A stretch of 64,000 nt of DNA from Pseudomonas sp. JAI120. GTDB taxonomy: Bacteria; Pseudomonadota; Gammaproteobacteria; Pseudomonadales; Pseudomonadaceae. Under the pieces are notes generated by a model that did no database searches, was not told the origin of the DNA, and saw nothing but the letters and a program-made list of their open reading frames with translations. Position 1 is the stretch's first letter, and every line of letters begins with the position of its first letter. Made by a program: the position numbers and the translations under genes. The stretch is from the NCBI RefSeq assembly GCF_014207255.1, contig NZ_JACHCZ010000001.1:2347378-2411377 (forward strand). The letters run 5' to 3'. This document shows positions 21,353 to 30,892 of the stretch, piece by piece.

Positions 21353-21387
21353 GCTTCGCCTGGTCCGCGCTTGATACGCGACCCATT

Positions 21388-21414
21388 AAAAACGCCAGCT
21401 TGCTGGCGTTTTTT
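21388..21414 (+). terminator. Terminator of mvaT
   Basis: AACGCCAGC pairs with GCTGGCGTT around a 2-base centre and is followed by six T residues. Confidence 0.92.
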
Positions 21415-21441
21415 ATTGTCCGTCTTTTCTACAAACCGCTA

Positions 21442-22869
21442 TTACCGATTCACACGAGCAGCTAAAGACTCAGCATATCCCTGCCACTGCTCCAGCACCT
21501 GCTGCTGAAACGGCGTCGCACTAACGGCCAACTCCTGCCGAGCTAGATTAAATGCCTCAAGGGTATTCGGCGCGCCGAATTCAGGATTTGCCAAACGCTG
21601 CTGACAGAAAAGTTTCCAGCGTTGTAGCTCCTCGCTGTTCAGCGTATCGGGGAAGTTACGCGCCCGGTAACGAAACAATAATTCAGGCAAACGGTGATCA
21701 TCAAAAGGCCACTGCCGGCTGGCTAACTGCGCAGGATCAGCCGCCCGGACTTGCTCGCATAACCGCCGATCACGATCCCCGATAAAACCCTCGTAAAGCT
21801 GCTGTTCCGGGTCTGAGCTCGGGGCAAAATCTTCCTCGGCGTAAATGACCGCCAACTTATCGCGCCAAAGTTCCTGTGCGTCAGTTAGCCGCAGGGCCCG
21901 CGCCTGGCAAATATCCATATCCAATTGCAGGCGTTCACGGTCCTCGGCCCGCAGTACATTCAAGGGCGCGACCACGGGGCAACGGTTGATATGCACCAAC
22001 TTGAGCGGCACCGGCAGCTCTCCTTCGGCAAGGTCCTCACGACGGGTGTACAGGCGTTGGCGCAAGGCAGCGGCATCCATGTCCAGCAGCCCCTGGGGTT
22101 CGAGCCCAAGGTCGCAGACAATCAGCGCATTACGGTTGCGCGGGTGCCAGGCCAGGGGCAGCACGACACCCAGGTAATGACGCTCGGCAGAAAAACGTCC
22201 GGAAATATGCACCATGGGTTGCAGCAAGCGCACCTGGTCCATCACCCGTTGCTTGCTGCGCAGTTGAAACAGCCAGTCGTAAAGCTTGGGCTGCTTCTCG
22301 CGCACCAGGCGCGCCAGGGCGATCGTGGCACGCACGTCGGATAACGCATCGTGGGCCTGGCCGTGGTCAATGCCGTTGGCGGCGGTCAGGCGCTCAAGCT
22401 TGAGGGTCACGCGCCCGTCCTGCTGCGGCCACTCGATGCCTTCCGGACGCAGGGCGTAGGCAGTGCGAACCACGTCGATCAGGTCCCAGCGGCTGTTACC
22501 GCCCTGCCACTCCCGCGCGTAAGGGTCGAAAAAATTGCGATACAGGCTGTAGCGCGTCATTTCATCATCAAACCGCAACGTGTTGTAACCTGCGCCGCAC
22601 GTCCCCGGGGCCGCCAGTTCGGCATGTACACGGGTCATGAAATCGGCCTCGGCCAGACCTTTTTCCGCCAGTATTACAGGGGTGATGCCGGTGATGGCAC
22701 AAGCGGCGGGATGGGGCAGGATGTCGTCGCTCGGCTGACAGTAAAGATTGACCGGCGGGCCGACCTCGTTGAGATCGAGATCCGTACGAATGCCGGCAAC
22801 CTGGAGTGGGCGATCGCTGCGCGGGTTGATGCCGGTGGTTTCATAGTCGTACCAGAAAATGGAGGTCAC
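21442..22869 (-). CDS. sbcB: Exodeoxyribonuclease I
   Basis: The 475-residue protein starts MTSIFWYDYETTGINPRSDRP, where D-E of YDYETTG is the first metal-binding exonuclease motif. The later HDALSDVRATIALARLV holds the third. An SH3-like and a helical domain follow, as in E. coli ExoI. It degrades single-stranded DNA 3' to 5' in recombination and mismatch repair. The start is GTG with AGGAA 7-8 bases upstream. Confidence 0.96.
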   Translation of the reverse strand: MTSIFWYDYETTGINPRSDRPLQVAGIRTDLDLNEVGPPVNLYCQPSDDILPHPAACAITGITPVILAEKGLAEADFMTRVHAELAAPGTCGAGYNTLRFDDEMTRYSLYRNFFDPYAREWQGGNSRWDLIDVVRTAYALRPEGIEWPQQDGRVTLKLERLTAANGIDHGQAHDALSDVRATIALARLVREKQPKLYDWLFQLRSKQRVMDQVRLLQPMVHISGRFSAERHYLGVVLPLAWHPRNRNALIVCDLGLEPQGLLDMDAAALRQRLYTRREDLAEGELPVPLKLVHINRCPVVAPLNVLRAEDRERLQLDMDICQARALRLTDAQELWRDKLAVIYAEEDFAPSSDPEQQLYEGFIGDRDRRLCEQVRAADPAQLASRQWPFDDHRLPELLFRYRARNFPDTLNSEELQRWKLFCQQRLANPEFGAPNTLEAFNLARQELAVSATPFQQQVLEQWQGYAESLAARVNR

Positions 22870-23035
22870 GGGCTATTCCTGTGCTGAAGATCGACAAAGT
22901 CTAGGCGTTCAGTCGTATTCGCGGCCAGCACCAATTACACTGTACAAACATCCAGCAAAACCTTGGGTAGTTGCTTCCATCGCCGACACTGTTAGCATCC
23001 GTGTCTCCAGCCGCTCTGCACTGCCAAGGATCGCG

Positions 23036-23728
23036 ATGCCATCAGCCCCATTGGATACCCTCTACCAGATCGAGACCCCGGAGGGCATCGACCTGCCGCT
23101 GCGCCCAGCCGGACTGGTGTCACGGGCGCTGGCATTTGCCTTCGACCTCGGCGCACGCGCAGTGATCATGGGCGTGCTGCTGGTGCCGTTGGCGCTGCTC
23201 GGCAATATTGGTATCGGCCTGGGGTCGCTTTTGTTGTTCCTGGTCAGTTGGTGGTACATGGTGCTGTTCGAGGTACTCAACCAGGGCTGCTCACCGGGCA
23301 AACAGGTCATGGGCTTACGGGTCGTGCAGGACGACGGCACCCCCATAGGCTGGTCGGCGTCGCTGATCCGCAACCTCCTGCGGTTTGTCGACATGCTGCC
23401 TTTCGGCTACTTTCTCGGCGCAATCAGTTGCTTGCAACATCCTCACTTCAAACGCCTTGGCGACCTGGCCGCTGGCACCTTGGTGGTCTACCGCGAACAG
23501 CCTCTGGCACGTCCCCAGGTACCTCAAGCTGCGGCACTGCGCTTGCCGTTTGCCCTGGACCTGAGTGAGCAGCGAGCGATTCTTGGCTTCGCGGAACGCC
23601 AGGGTGAACTGTCCGCCGAACGGGTACACGAGCTCGCCTCGATCCTTGCAACGCCGCTGCAAGTATCCCCGGCCCGCGCCGTGGAGCAACTCAATGGTGT
23701 GGCCCGTGGCCTGTTGGGGCCGACATGA
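23036..23728 (+). CDS. RDD-family membrane protein
   Basis: The 230-residue protein has the RDD domain at about residues 20-160: a membrane pair (about 30-80), the NQGCSPGKQVMGLRVV loop and the closing HFKRLGDLAAGTLVVYRE motif. A soluble tail of about 70 residues follows. RDD proteins are proposed transport or assembly factors; function here is unknown. It is the first gene of a six-gene operon and its stop overlaps the next start (ATGA). Confidence 0.88.
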   Translation: MPSAPLDTLYQIETPEGIDLPLRPAGLVSRALAFAFDLGARAVIMGVLLVPLALLGNIGIGLGSLLLFLVSWWYMVLFEVLNQGCSPGKQVMGLRVVQDDGTPIGWSASLIRNLLRFVDMLPFGYFLGAISCLQHPHFKRLGDLAAGTLVVYREQPLARPQVPQAAALRLPFALDLSEQRAILGFAERQGELSAERVHELASILATPLQVSPARAVEQLNGVARGLLGPT

Positions 23729-24705
23729 AGCAAAGTCTCTTCGAAAGCCGTTACCAGCACCAATGGCAATCCTTTGCCGAACAGCTGAAGTTGTTGGAGC
23801 ACGGCAAGGCCAAGGCCAGTGACATGGCCGATTTCCCTCATCAATACCGGCGTCTATGCCAGCACCTGGCCCTCGCCCAGGAACGCGGCTACAGCAGTTA
23901 CCTGGTGGACCCCCTGCAACAACTGGCGTTGCGCGGCCATCAACAACTGTATCGCCACCGCAGCCAATTGGCGGCGAATCTGCTGAGTTTCATCCTGGCC
24001 GACTTTCCGCGACTGGTACGAGACCAGTGGCGTTTCGTGTTGATTGCCAGCCTGCTGTTCTTTGGCAGCCTGCTGGGCATTGCCCTGCTGGTCTATCTGT
24101 TTCCCGACCTGATCTACAGCATTGTCAGCCCCCAGCAGGTGGCCGAGATGCAGAGCATGTATGACCCCGAAGCCAGCCGGCTGGGGCGTGCTGCCGAACG
24201 TGCTTCGAGCGAAGACTGGATGATGTTTGGCTACTACGTAATGCACAACATCGGTATCGCCTTTCAGACATTTGCCGCCGGTTTGCTGTTCGGCCTGGGC
24301 AGTGTGTTTTTCCTGATATTCAATGGGCTGATCATCGGCGCGATTTCCGGGCACCTGACCGAAATCGGCTATGGGCAGACCTTCTGGTCATTCGTCATCG
24401 GCCATGGGGCCTTTGAGTTGACGGCCATTGCACTCGCCGGTGCCGCGGGCTTGCAACTGGGCTGGGCGTTGATCGCCCCGGGGCAACTGACCCGTGGCGA
24501 ATCCCTGCGGCTCGCAGCTCGCAAGAGTGTGCAACTGCTGTGCGGTGTCATGGTGTTCCTGCTGATCGCGGCATTTATCGAGGCCTACTGGTCTTCCACC
24601 ACCCAGATCGCCCCTTGGGTCAAATACCTGGTGGGCGCTGCACTTTGGCTGCTGGTGGCGGCTTACCTGACCTTTGCCGGACGGACTCGCCATGCGCCTG
24701 AGTAA
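23725..24705 (+). CDS. SpoIIM/DUF95-family membrane protein
   Basis: The 326 residues start MKQSLFESRYQHQWQSF, with a soluble N-terminal region to about residue 95. Five or six membrane helices follow, including the family YYVMHNIGIAFQTFAAGLLFGLGS segment and HGAFELTAIALAGAAGL. DUF95 members include sporulation protein SpoIIM, which acts with peptidoglycan hydrolases in Bacillus; in this non-sporulating host the role is unknown. It overlaps the upstream gene by 4 bases and the downstream gene by 14. Confidence 0.88.
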   Translation: MKQSLFESRYQHQWQSFAEQLKLLEHGKAKASDMADFPHQYRRLCQHLALAQERGYSSYLVDPLQQLALRGHQQLYRHRSQLAANLLSFILADFPRLVRDQWRFVLIASLLFFGSLLGIALLVYLFPDLIYSIVSPQQVAEMQSMYDPEASRLGRAAERASSEDWMMFGYYVMHNIGIAFQTFAAGLLFGLGSVFFLIFNGLIIGAISGHLTEIGYGQTFWSFVIGHGAFELTAIALAGAAGLQLGWALIAPGQLTRGESLRLAARKSVQLLCGVMVFLLIAAFIEAYWSSTTQIAPWVKYLVGAALWLLVAAYLTFAGRTRHAPE

Positions 24706-26212
24706 TGCCAGCGTGGCGATTCGACCGCGTACCGCATGGGAGGCCATGGACCTTGGGGTATTAATGGCCCGGGAACATCGCCTGCTGTTGATGAGCAGTT
24801 GGGCGCTGGTGACCCTGCCGGTTTTTGCCCTGCTTACCGCGTTGCTATGGAAGTACCCATCCGCAGCCATGTTCCTGTTCTGGTGGTTCAAACCGGCCTT
24901 CGACCGCTTGCCTCTATATATCCTCTCCAAAGCCCTGTTCGGCGAAACGCCCAGCCTTAAACAGGCTGTGCGCGAATGGCCAAGACTACTTAACCACCAA
25001 CTGCTGGCCAGCCTGACCTGGCGCCGACTTAGCCTCAGCCGTAGTTTTGTAATGCCGGTCAGCCAGCTCGAAGGTTTGGACGGCCAGGCACGTCAGAAAC
25101 GCCTGGGCGTGCTGCAGCAGCGCAATGCCGGTGCCGCGCGGTGGTTGACCACCGTTGGGGTGCACCTGGAAATCGGGTTGTGGTTCGGCTGCATGGCACT
25201 GTTCTATCTATTCATTCCGCAACAACTTGAACTGGATTGGGATTGGCAACGGTTGGCGCTGGCGACCGGCTCCGAGGGGGTCTGGCTGGAACACTTGAGC
25301 AATGCCTTCTACGCCTTGATCCTGGTGTTTTGGGAGCCCATCTATGTCGCCTGTGGTTTCAGCCTTTATCTCAATCGTCGCACCCTACTGGAGGCGTGGG
25401 ACCTGGAACTGGTATTCCGCCGCCTGCGCCAGCGCCTGAGCAGTGCAGCGCCACTGTTAATGCTGTTAATCGGACTGACCTTGCTGTCATTCAACCCGCC
25501 CGCCATGGCGGATGAAGCCAAACCACTGCCCCCCCAAAGCGCAAGCCAATCCATCAAATCGCTGCTGGACAAGCCTCCCTTCAAAAATCCGGAAACCGTC
25601 ACCCGCTATCGCTTTGGCGAAGAAAAACCCGTCGTTAAAAACAAGGCACACAGTGACGGCAAACTTCCGGCATGGCTGCAGGCACTGCTGGACAACCTCA
25701 ACAGCAATACTTTCAAGCCTGTCACCCAAGGCCTGGAAGTACTGTTATGGAGCCTGCTGATCGGTGGCGTGGCCCTGCTGGCATGGCGCTATCGGGACTG
25801 GTTGCGCACCTTTGTCAGCCTGCGCGGGGCACGTACACCCAAAGCGGCGAAGCCATCACCCGCACAATTGTTCGGCTTGGAGCTGGGCACCGAGACACTG
25901 CCCGAGGATATCGCCAGCACTGCCGAGCAACTCTGGTCTACCCAGCCACGGGAAGCCCTCGGCCTTTTGTATCGTGGCCTGCTGAGCAGGTTGTTGCATG
26001 ATTTCAACCTGCCCCTTAAAAGCGCCGACACCGAAGGTCAGGTCCTGCAACGCATTCACCAGTTGCAGCAGCCGCAGTTACTGGCCTTCAGTGATGAATT
26101 GACTCGGCACTGGCAAAACCTTGCCTATGGCCACCACCTCCCCCCGGTCTCAGCCCAGCAGAAATTGTGCAACGATTGGCGTGCCCTGTTCAGTTCGGGA
26201 GGCGCCCAATGA
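24692..26212 (+). CDS. DUF4129-containing multi-pass membrane protein
   Basis: The 506-residue protein has membrane helices around 30-70, 160-190, 205-240, 250-280 and 345-365. A C-terminal cytoplasmic DUF4129-type helical domain (about 410-506) carries REALGLLYRGLLSRLLHDFNLPLKSADTEGQVL, resembling the domain at the end of bacterial transglutaminase-like proteins. The start at 24692 (MRLSNASVAIRPRTAWEAMDLG) overlaps the SpoIIM gene. No enzymatic motif is seen; I infer it anchors the MoxR/DUF58 partners to the membrane. Confidence 0.82.
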   Translation: MRLSNASVAIRPRTAWEAMDLGVLMAREHRLLLMSSWALVTLPVFALLTALLWKYPSAAMFLFWWFKPAFDRLPLYILSKALFGETPSLKQAVREWPRLLNHQLLASLTWRRLSLSRSFVMPVSQLEGLDGQARQKRLGVLQQRNAGAARWLTTVGVHLEIGLWFGCMALFYLFIPQQLELDWDWQRLALATGSEGVWLEHLSNAFYALILVFWEPIYVACGFSLYLNRRTLLEAWDLELVFRRLRQRLSSAAPLLMLLIGLTLLSFNPPAMADEAKPLPPQSASQSIKSLLDKPPFKNPETVTRYRFGEEKPVVKNKAHSDGKLPAWLQALLDNLNSNTFKPVTQGLEVLLWSLLIGGVALLAWRYRDWLRTFVSLRGARTPKAAKPSPAQLFGLELGTETLPEDIASTAEQLWSTQPREALGLLYRGLLSRLLHDFNLPLKSADTEGQVLQRIHQLQQPQLLAFSDELTRHWQNLAYGHHLPPVSAQQKLCNDWRALFSSGGAQ

Positions 26213-27366
26213 ACCGGCCATTACTGTGGGTGGGGCTACTGATGGCGTGCCTGCTTGGAGCGGGCGGCTTTTACGCTTGGAGCAAAGCGATCCCCTATGA
26301 AGAAGTGGTGGACCGCGGCCCCTCCCCGGAAGCCATGGCCAACCCTTACCTGGCGGCCGAACACTTTCTGCGCCAGCAAGGCCTGGCCGTGGAACACGCC
26401 AATGGCCTGGAACGCCTGACTACACTGCCTGCCAAGGGCAACAGCCTGTTGTTACTGGGCGAGCGCGGCAACATGTCGCCACGCCAGGTAGGGCAACTCC
26501 TGGACTGGGCCAAGTCCGGCGGCCATCTACTGGTAGTCGCCGAGGCCCTGTGGGACGAAGAAGCCGGCAAGAGCGGCGACATGCTGCTCGATCGCCTGCA
26601 TATCCACCAGGCCCTCAGCGATGAACCTGATGACCCCGCACCGGCCCGCAAAAACAAAGCACCGGACCTGACCAAACTCTATGTCGACAACGACACCGCA
26701 CCGGCCTATTTCAGTTTCGACACCGACTTCAATCTCATCGACCCCAAGCACCGGGCACAATTTTCAGCCAATAGCGCCAGGTCGAGCCACTTGATGCAAC
26801 TCGATGTCGGGCAAGGCCGCGTCACGGTGATCACCGACAGCGACCTGTGGAAAACACCGGCTATTGGCAAACACGACAATGCCTGGCTGCTGTGGTACCT
26901 GGCCCAGGGCACTGCCGTGACCTTGTTGTTCAACAGCAACGTGGATGACCTGTTCACCCTGCTGCTGCGTTATTTCCCCCAGGCGTTGGTGGCGCTCATT
27001 GCCCTGATTGCCCTGGCACTCTGGCAGGCAGGTATGCGCCAGGGCCCAATCCAGGCGCCCGCCCCCAAGGCACGCCGGCAATTGCAGGAGCACCTGAAAG
27101 CCAGTGCCGACTTCCTGCTGCGTCGCAGCGGCCAAGGCACACTATTGCAGGCCTTGCAGCGCGACATCCTGCGCGCCGCACGGCGGCGTCATCCCGGCTT
27201 TGAACATCTCGACAACACGGAACAGGGGCGAGTACTTGCCCACCTGACGCGCCAACCCTCTCACGTCATCAGCCAGGCCCTCGGCCCACTCCCGGCAAAA
27301 CGGCTTTCCAGTGCCGATTTCAGCCGGCAGGTGGCGTGCCTGCAAACCCTCAGGAATGCCCTATGA
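26209..27366 (+). CDS. DUF4350-domain membrane protein
   Basis: The 385 residues begin MNRPLLWVGLLMACLLGAGGF (membrane anchor). A periplasmic DUF4350 region (about 35-245) includes NPYLAAEHFLRQQGLAVE and a Rossmann-like GEGGHLLVVAE-type strand, seen as SGGHLLVVAEALWDEE. A second membrane helix (about 258-280) and a cytoplasmic tail follow. The function is unknown. ATGA overlaps join it to both neighbours. Confidence 0.8.
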   Translation: MNRPLLWVGLLMACLLGAGGFYAWSKAIPYEEVVDRGPSPEAMANPYLAAEHFLRQQGLAVEHANGLERLTTLPAKGNSLLLLGERGNMSPRQVGQLLDWAKSGGHLLVVAEALWDEEAGKSGDMLLDRLHIHQALSDEPDDPAPARKNKAPDLTKLYVDNDTAPAYFSFDTDFNLIDPKHRAQFSANSARSSHLMQLDVGQGRVTVITDSDLWKTPAIGKHDNAWLLWYLAQGTAVTLLFNSNVDDLFTLLLRYFPQALVALIALIALALWQAGMRQGPIQAPAPKARRQLQEHLKASADFLLRRSGQGTLLQALQRDILRAARRRHPGFEHLDNTEQGRVLAHLTRQPSHVISQALGPLPAKRLSSADFSRQVACLQTLRNAL

Positions 27367-28358
27367 GCGAATTTCCCAGCGCTAACACCCTGCCCGGCGA
27401 CTCTCTGCAACGTGCCAGCCAGCAGGCCCAGGCCCTGCGCATTGAACTGCGCAAGGCGGTGATCGGGCAGGATCAGGTGATCGATGATGTACTCACCGCG
27501 CTGATCGCCGGCGGCCACGTATTGCTCGAGGGTGTCCCCGGGCTGGGCAAGACCTTGCTGGTACGTGCCCTGGCCCGTTGCTTTGACGGCGAATTCGCGC
27601 GTATCCAGTTCACCCCGGACCTGATGCCCAGCGATGTCACCGGCCACGCGGTGTACGACCTGCACACCGAACAGTTCAAGCTGCGCAAGGGGCCAGTATT
27701 TACCCACTTGTTGCTGGCCGACGAAATCAACCGCGCCCCGGCCAAGACCCAGGCTGCCCTGCTCGAAGCCATGCAGGAACGGCAAGTCACCCTCGAAGGC
27801 GAGGCGCTGCCTATCGGCCAGCCGTTCATGGTACTTGCCACGCAAAACCCCATCGAACAGGAAGGCACCTATCCCCTGCCGGAAGCGGAACTGGACCGTT
27901 TCATGCTCAAGGTACGCATGGACTACCCCGATGCTCAGCAGGAACTGGATATGGTGCGCGAAGTGACGCGCTCATCACGGGCCGACATGCTGGATGTGCA
28001 ACCGTTGCGCACCGTGCTGAAGGCCGAGGACGTGCTGCAACTGCAACGGATCGCCAGTGAACTGGCTCTGGATGAACACGTGCTCGACTATGCCGTGCGC
28101 CTGGCGCGAGCAACCCGCAGCTGGCCGGGACTGGCCATAGGCGCCGGCCCGCGAGCCTCCATCGCCCTGGTACGCGGCGCCCGCGCACGGGCCTTGTTAC
28201 GTGCAGGCGAGTTCGTCACACCGGACGACATCAAGGGCTGTGCCCTGGCGGTACTGCGTCATCGGGTACGTCTTGCGCCAGAACTGGATATAGACGGGCT
28301 GGAGGTCGACCAGGTGCTCAAGCAGTTGCTGGACCAGATTCCGGCCCCCCGGCAATGA
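27363..28358 (+). CDS. MoxR-family AAA+ ATPase
   Basis: This 331-residue ATPase has Walker A GVPGLGKTLLVRAL, Walker B LLLADEINRAPAKTQAALLEAMQERQVT, sensor 1 ATQNPIEQEGTYPLPEAELDRF and sensor 2 GPRASIALVRGARARAL. MoxR ATPases act as chaperones that load or mature protein complexes and are nearly always paired with DUF58/VWA proteins, as here. Seven bases separate it from the DUF58 gene. Confidence 0.95.
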   Translation: MSEFPSANTLPGDSLQRASQQAQALRIELRKAVIGQDQVIDDVLTALIAGGHVLLEGVPGLGKTLLVRALARCFDGEFARIQFTPDLMPSDVTGHAVYDLHTEQFKLRKGPVFTHLLLADEINRAPAKTQAALLEAMQERQVTLEGEALPIGQPFMVLATQNPIEQEGTYPLPEAELDRFMLKVRMDYPDAQQELDMVREVTRSSRADMLDVQPLRTVLKAEDVLQLQRIASELALDEHVLDYAVRLARATRSWPGLAIGAGPRASIALVRGARARALLRAGEFVTPDDIKGCALAVLRHRVRLAPELDIDGLEVDQVLKQLLDQIPAPRQ

Positions 28359-28365
28359 CCCGTCC

Positions 28366-29697
28366 ATGAAACCGACCCGTCTGTTATTAGCCTGGCTTAG
28401 CGTACTGCTGGGTTTGAGCATCCTGCTGGGCGCTGCGGCAGCCTTGCAGTTCAAGGTACCCGACACCTTGCACTCAATAGCGTGGGGCTTGCTCCTGGCG
28501 CTGTTGCTGCTGGCCATGCTGGACGCACTGCGTCTGCGCCGCCGACCCTCGCCACGCGTGCACCGGCAGATGCCCGGCAGCCTGGCGCTGGGCCGCTGGG
28601 GCGAAGTACGCCTGTCCTTGGAATATGACTACCCACAGGCGCTGACGGTGCAGGTGTTCGATCACGTCCCCGATGGGCTAAGCGTGGAAAACCTGCCCCA
28701 GTCCATCGAATTGCGCCCTGGTGAACGCAGTGAGCTGGGTTATCGCCTGCGCCCCTTGCGGCGTGGGCATTTCACGTTCAGTCGCTGCGAAATCCACCTG
28801 CCCAGTCCATTGGGGCTCTGGTCTGCAAGGCGCTTTATCGACGCCGAGGATGCCACCCGCGTCTATCCGGATTTCGCCCGCCTGTACGGGGCACAACTGC
28901 TGGGTGTGGATAACTGGCTGAGTCAACTGGGGGTACGCCAACGGCAACGACGAGGATTGGGACTGGAGTTTCATCAGTTGCGCGAGTTTCGTGAAGGCGA
29001 CAGCCTGCGGCAAATCGATTGGAAAGCTACCGCGCGGCAACGTACCCCCATCGCCCGGGAATATCAGGACGAGCGCGACCAGCAGATCGTGTTCATGCTC
29101 GATTGCGGCCGCCGCATGCGCAGCCAGGATGACGAGCTGTCCCATTTCGACCACGCCCTCAATGCCTGCCTGCTCCTCAGTTATGTGGCCCTGCGTCAGG
29201 GCGATGCGGTGGGGTTGTGCACCTTTGCCGCTGACCCGCCCCGCTACCTGGCGCCGGTCAAGGGCTGCAGCCAGTTGAACCTGTTACTCAATACGGTCTA
29301 TGACCTGGACACCACCCGCCGAACCGCCGACTACCAGGCAGCAGCCAGCCAACTGCTGGCCCGGCAGAAACGTCGGGCATTGGTCATTATTGTCAGCAAC
29401 CTGCGCGATGAAGACGATGAGGCGCTGCTCTCCGCCGTCAAGCGCATCAGTCGCCAACATCGGGTGCTGGTGGCGAGTATGCGTGAGGAAGTACTCGATC
29501 GACTTCGCCAATCCCCCGTACAAACCTTGCCCGAAGCCCTGGCCTACAGCGGTACTGTCGACTACCTCAATACTCGGGATGAATTGCATGACCGCATGAA
29601 CGCCCACGGCCTGTCGCTGTTGGATACGTTGCCATCAGAAATGGGCGCGGCCCTGGTGACACGCTACCTGGGCTGGAAGAAAGCCGGAGTATTCTAA
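28366..29697 (+). CDS. DUF58-domain protein, VWA-like with a degenerate MIDAS
   Basis: The 443-residue protein has two N-terminal membrane helices (about 5-45). The DUF58 signature HQLREFREGDSLRQIDWKATAR lies at about 200-225. A von Willebrand A-like region follows, starting VFMLDCGRRMRSQDDELSHF. The metal-ion site normally DxSxS reads DCGRR, so only the Asp survives. It is the last gene of the operon and the probable partner of the MoxR ATPase. Function unproven. Confidence 0.88.
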   Translation: MKPTRLLLAWLSVLLGLSILLGAAAALQFKVPDTLHSIAWGLLLALLLLAMLDALRLRRRPSPRVHRQMPGSLALGRWGEVRLSLEYDYPQALTVQVFDHVPDGLSVENLPQSIELRPGERSELGYRLRPLRRGHFTFSRCEIHLPSPLGLWSARRFIDAEDATRVYPDFARLYGAQLLGVDNWLSQLGVRQRQRRGLGLEFHQLREFREGDSLRQIDWKATARQRTPIAREYQDERDQQIVFMLDCGRRMRSQDDELSHFDHALNACLLLSYVALRQGDAVGLCTFAADPPRYLAPVKGCSQLNLLLNTVYDLDTTRRTADYQAAASQLLARQKRRALVIIVSNLRDEDDEALLSAVKRISRQHRVLVASMREEVLDRLRQSPVQTLPEALAYSGTVDYLNTRDELHDRMNAHGLSLLDTLPSEMGAALVTRYLGWKKAGVF

Positions 29698-29757
29698 AAA
29701 AAGCGCACGACTGCGGCAGGGACAGTAGCTCCCGGCCGCATCGACGACGCGCTGCTT

Positions 29758-30117
29758 CTAGGCCGAAGCCTGCAAGGGATCAAAACTGAAGTACTGCAAC
29801 AGCACGTTGATCAGTTGCCCATACTCCTGGGGAGCCTCAAGCACGCTGAACCCGGAATCGTAGTGCTGCGGGTTGATATCTTCATGGCTCCACAGGCAGG
29901 TCGCCGTGATGTCGATGGCATGGAACGTGTCGCCAGCTCCGGGTATCTTCAAACACAACTCGAAATCCACATTGACCATCATCGGTAACTGGCTGATCAA
30001 CATCAGCCCGTCTTCAGAGACGTTACCCAAAAAACCTATGGGTTTGTCGGTGACGCGGTTAAATACTTGCAGGAAATACGGTAGTTGATGCCGCTCGATC
30101 CGTCGGTCGGTAAACAT
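29758..30117 (-). CDS. PilZ-domain cyclic di-GMP-binding protein
   Basis: This single-domain protein has 119 residues. The cyclic di-GMP motifs are both present: RxxxR in DRRIERHQ (residues 5-9) and NxSxxG in GNVSEDGLM (about residue 30). PilZ proteins relay cyclic di-GMP to motility or polysaccharide outputs. The start at 30117 (MFTDRRIERH) is chosen since the upstream 37 in-frame codons are low-complexity and not PilZ-like. It converges with the DUF58 gene. Confidence 0.88.
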   Translation of the reverse strand: MFTDRRIERHQLPYFLQVFNRVTDKPIGFLGNVSEDGLMLISQLPMMVNVDFELCLKIPGAGDTFHAIDITATCLWSHEDINPQHYDSGFSVLEAPQEYGQLINVLLQYFSFDPLQASA

Positions 30118-30342
30118 GGTGAGATCGCCATCCAGTGGCCATGACTCTGGCCGTGCCAGTGATTCGGAACGAGCGCAATTGCTCGCTCTCCCTGGATCTC
30201 GGTGTGACAACGGACAACATTTTGTCACTCGACAGCTGCCGAATCCGGGCCCTGCATCCGTTCGAATAGAAACTTGTACAAACGAACATTGAAAGAATAG
30301 CCCAAGACTGGCAACGGGCTAGTGGTTGAATGACGAATGCCA

Positions 30343-30717
30343 TCACAAAGAGGCGGGCCGCGGCTGTGCCACGCTCGCCCCGGGGTAATGACCCAGTTGT
30401 TGCAAGGTGTCCAGCCTCGCGCGGGCACGGTAGGCGTACTCGCTCGACGGGTATTGGTTAATGATGAATTGATAGGTTTGCACGGCGTCGACGAACAGTT
30501 TCTGGCGTTCCAGGCATTGCCCGCGCAACATCGAAACTTCCGGTTGTACATAACGCCGTGTACGGCTCTCGCGGTCGACCTGGGATAGTTCCAAAGTGAC
30601 GCGCTCGCAATCACCGACCTTGTACGCCCGGTAGGCATTGTTCAAATGGTGGTCCATCGACCAACGGGTGCAGCCGACAACACTGACGGCCAGGGCAGCA
30701 ATGAGCAAAATTCGCAT
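30343..30717 (-). CDS. Small TPR-like lipoprotein
   Basis: The 124-residue precursor has lipobox VVGC at residues 17-20 after MRILLIAALAVS. The mature part reads like one or two tetratricopeptide repeats (LNNAYRAYKVGDCERVTLEL and AVQTYQFIINQYPSSEYAYR), suggesting a protein-binding role in the envelope. AGGAG is 7 bases before the ATG. It diverges from pyk; homologues sit next to pykA in other Pseudomonas, as far as I recall. Confidence 0.8.
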   Translation of the reverse strand: MRILLIAALAVSVVGCTRWSMDHHLNNAYRAYKVGDCERVTLELSQVDRESRTRRYVQPEVSMLRGQCLERQKLFVDAVQTYQFIINQYPSSEYAYRARARLDTLQQLGHYPGASVAQPRPASL

Positions 30718-30892
30718 GAAGGTTCTCCTGTCTTGTGCAGTGTATCGACCCCTCGTCAAAAATCTTCAAGGATGTTCATCTATTCAACCGGCGCGAAAAC
30801 AAGCGAATCGTCGATAAGTAGTGCAAACGAACAATGACTACAACCAAAGAGCATAGTAGCCTTCCTCAGCGCTTGAACTCAGGAGTCTGTGC

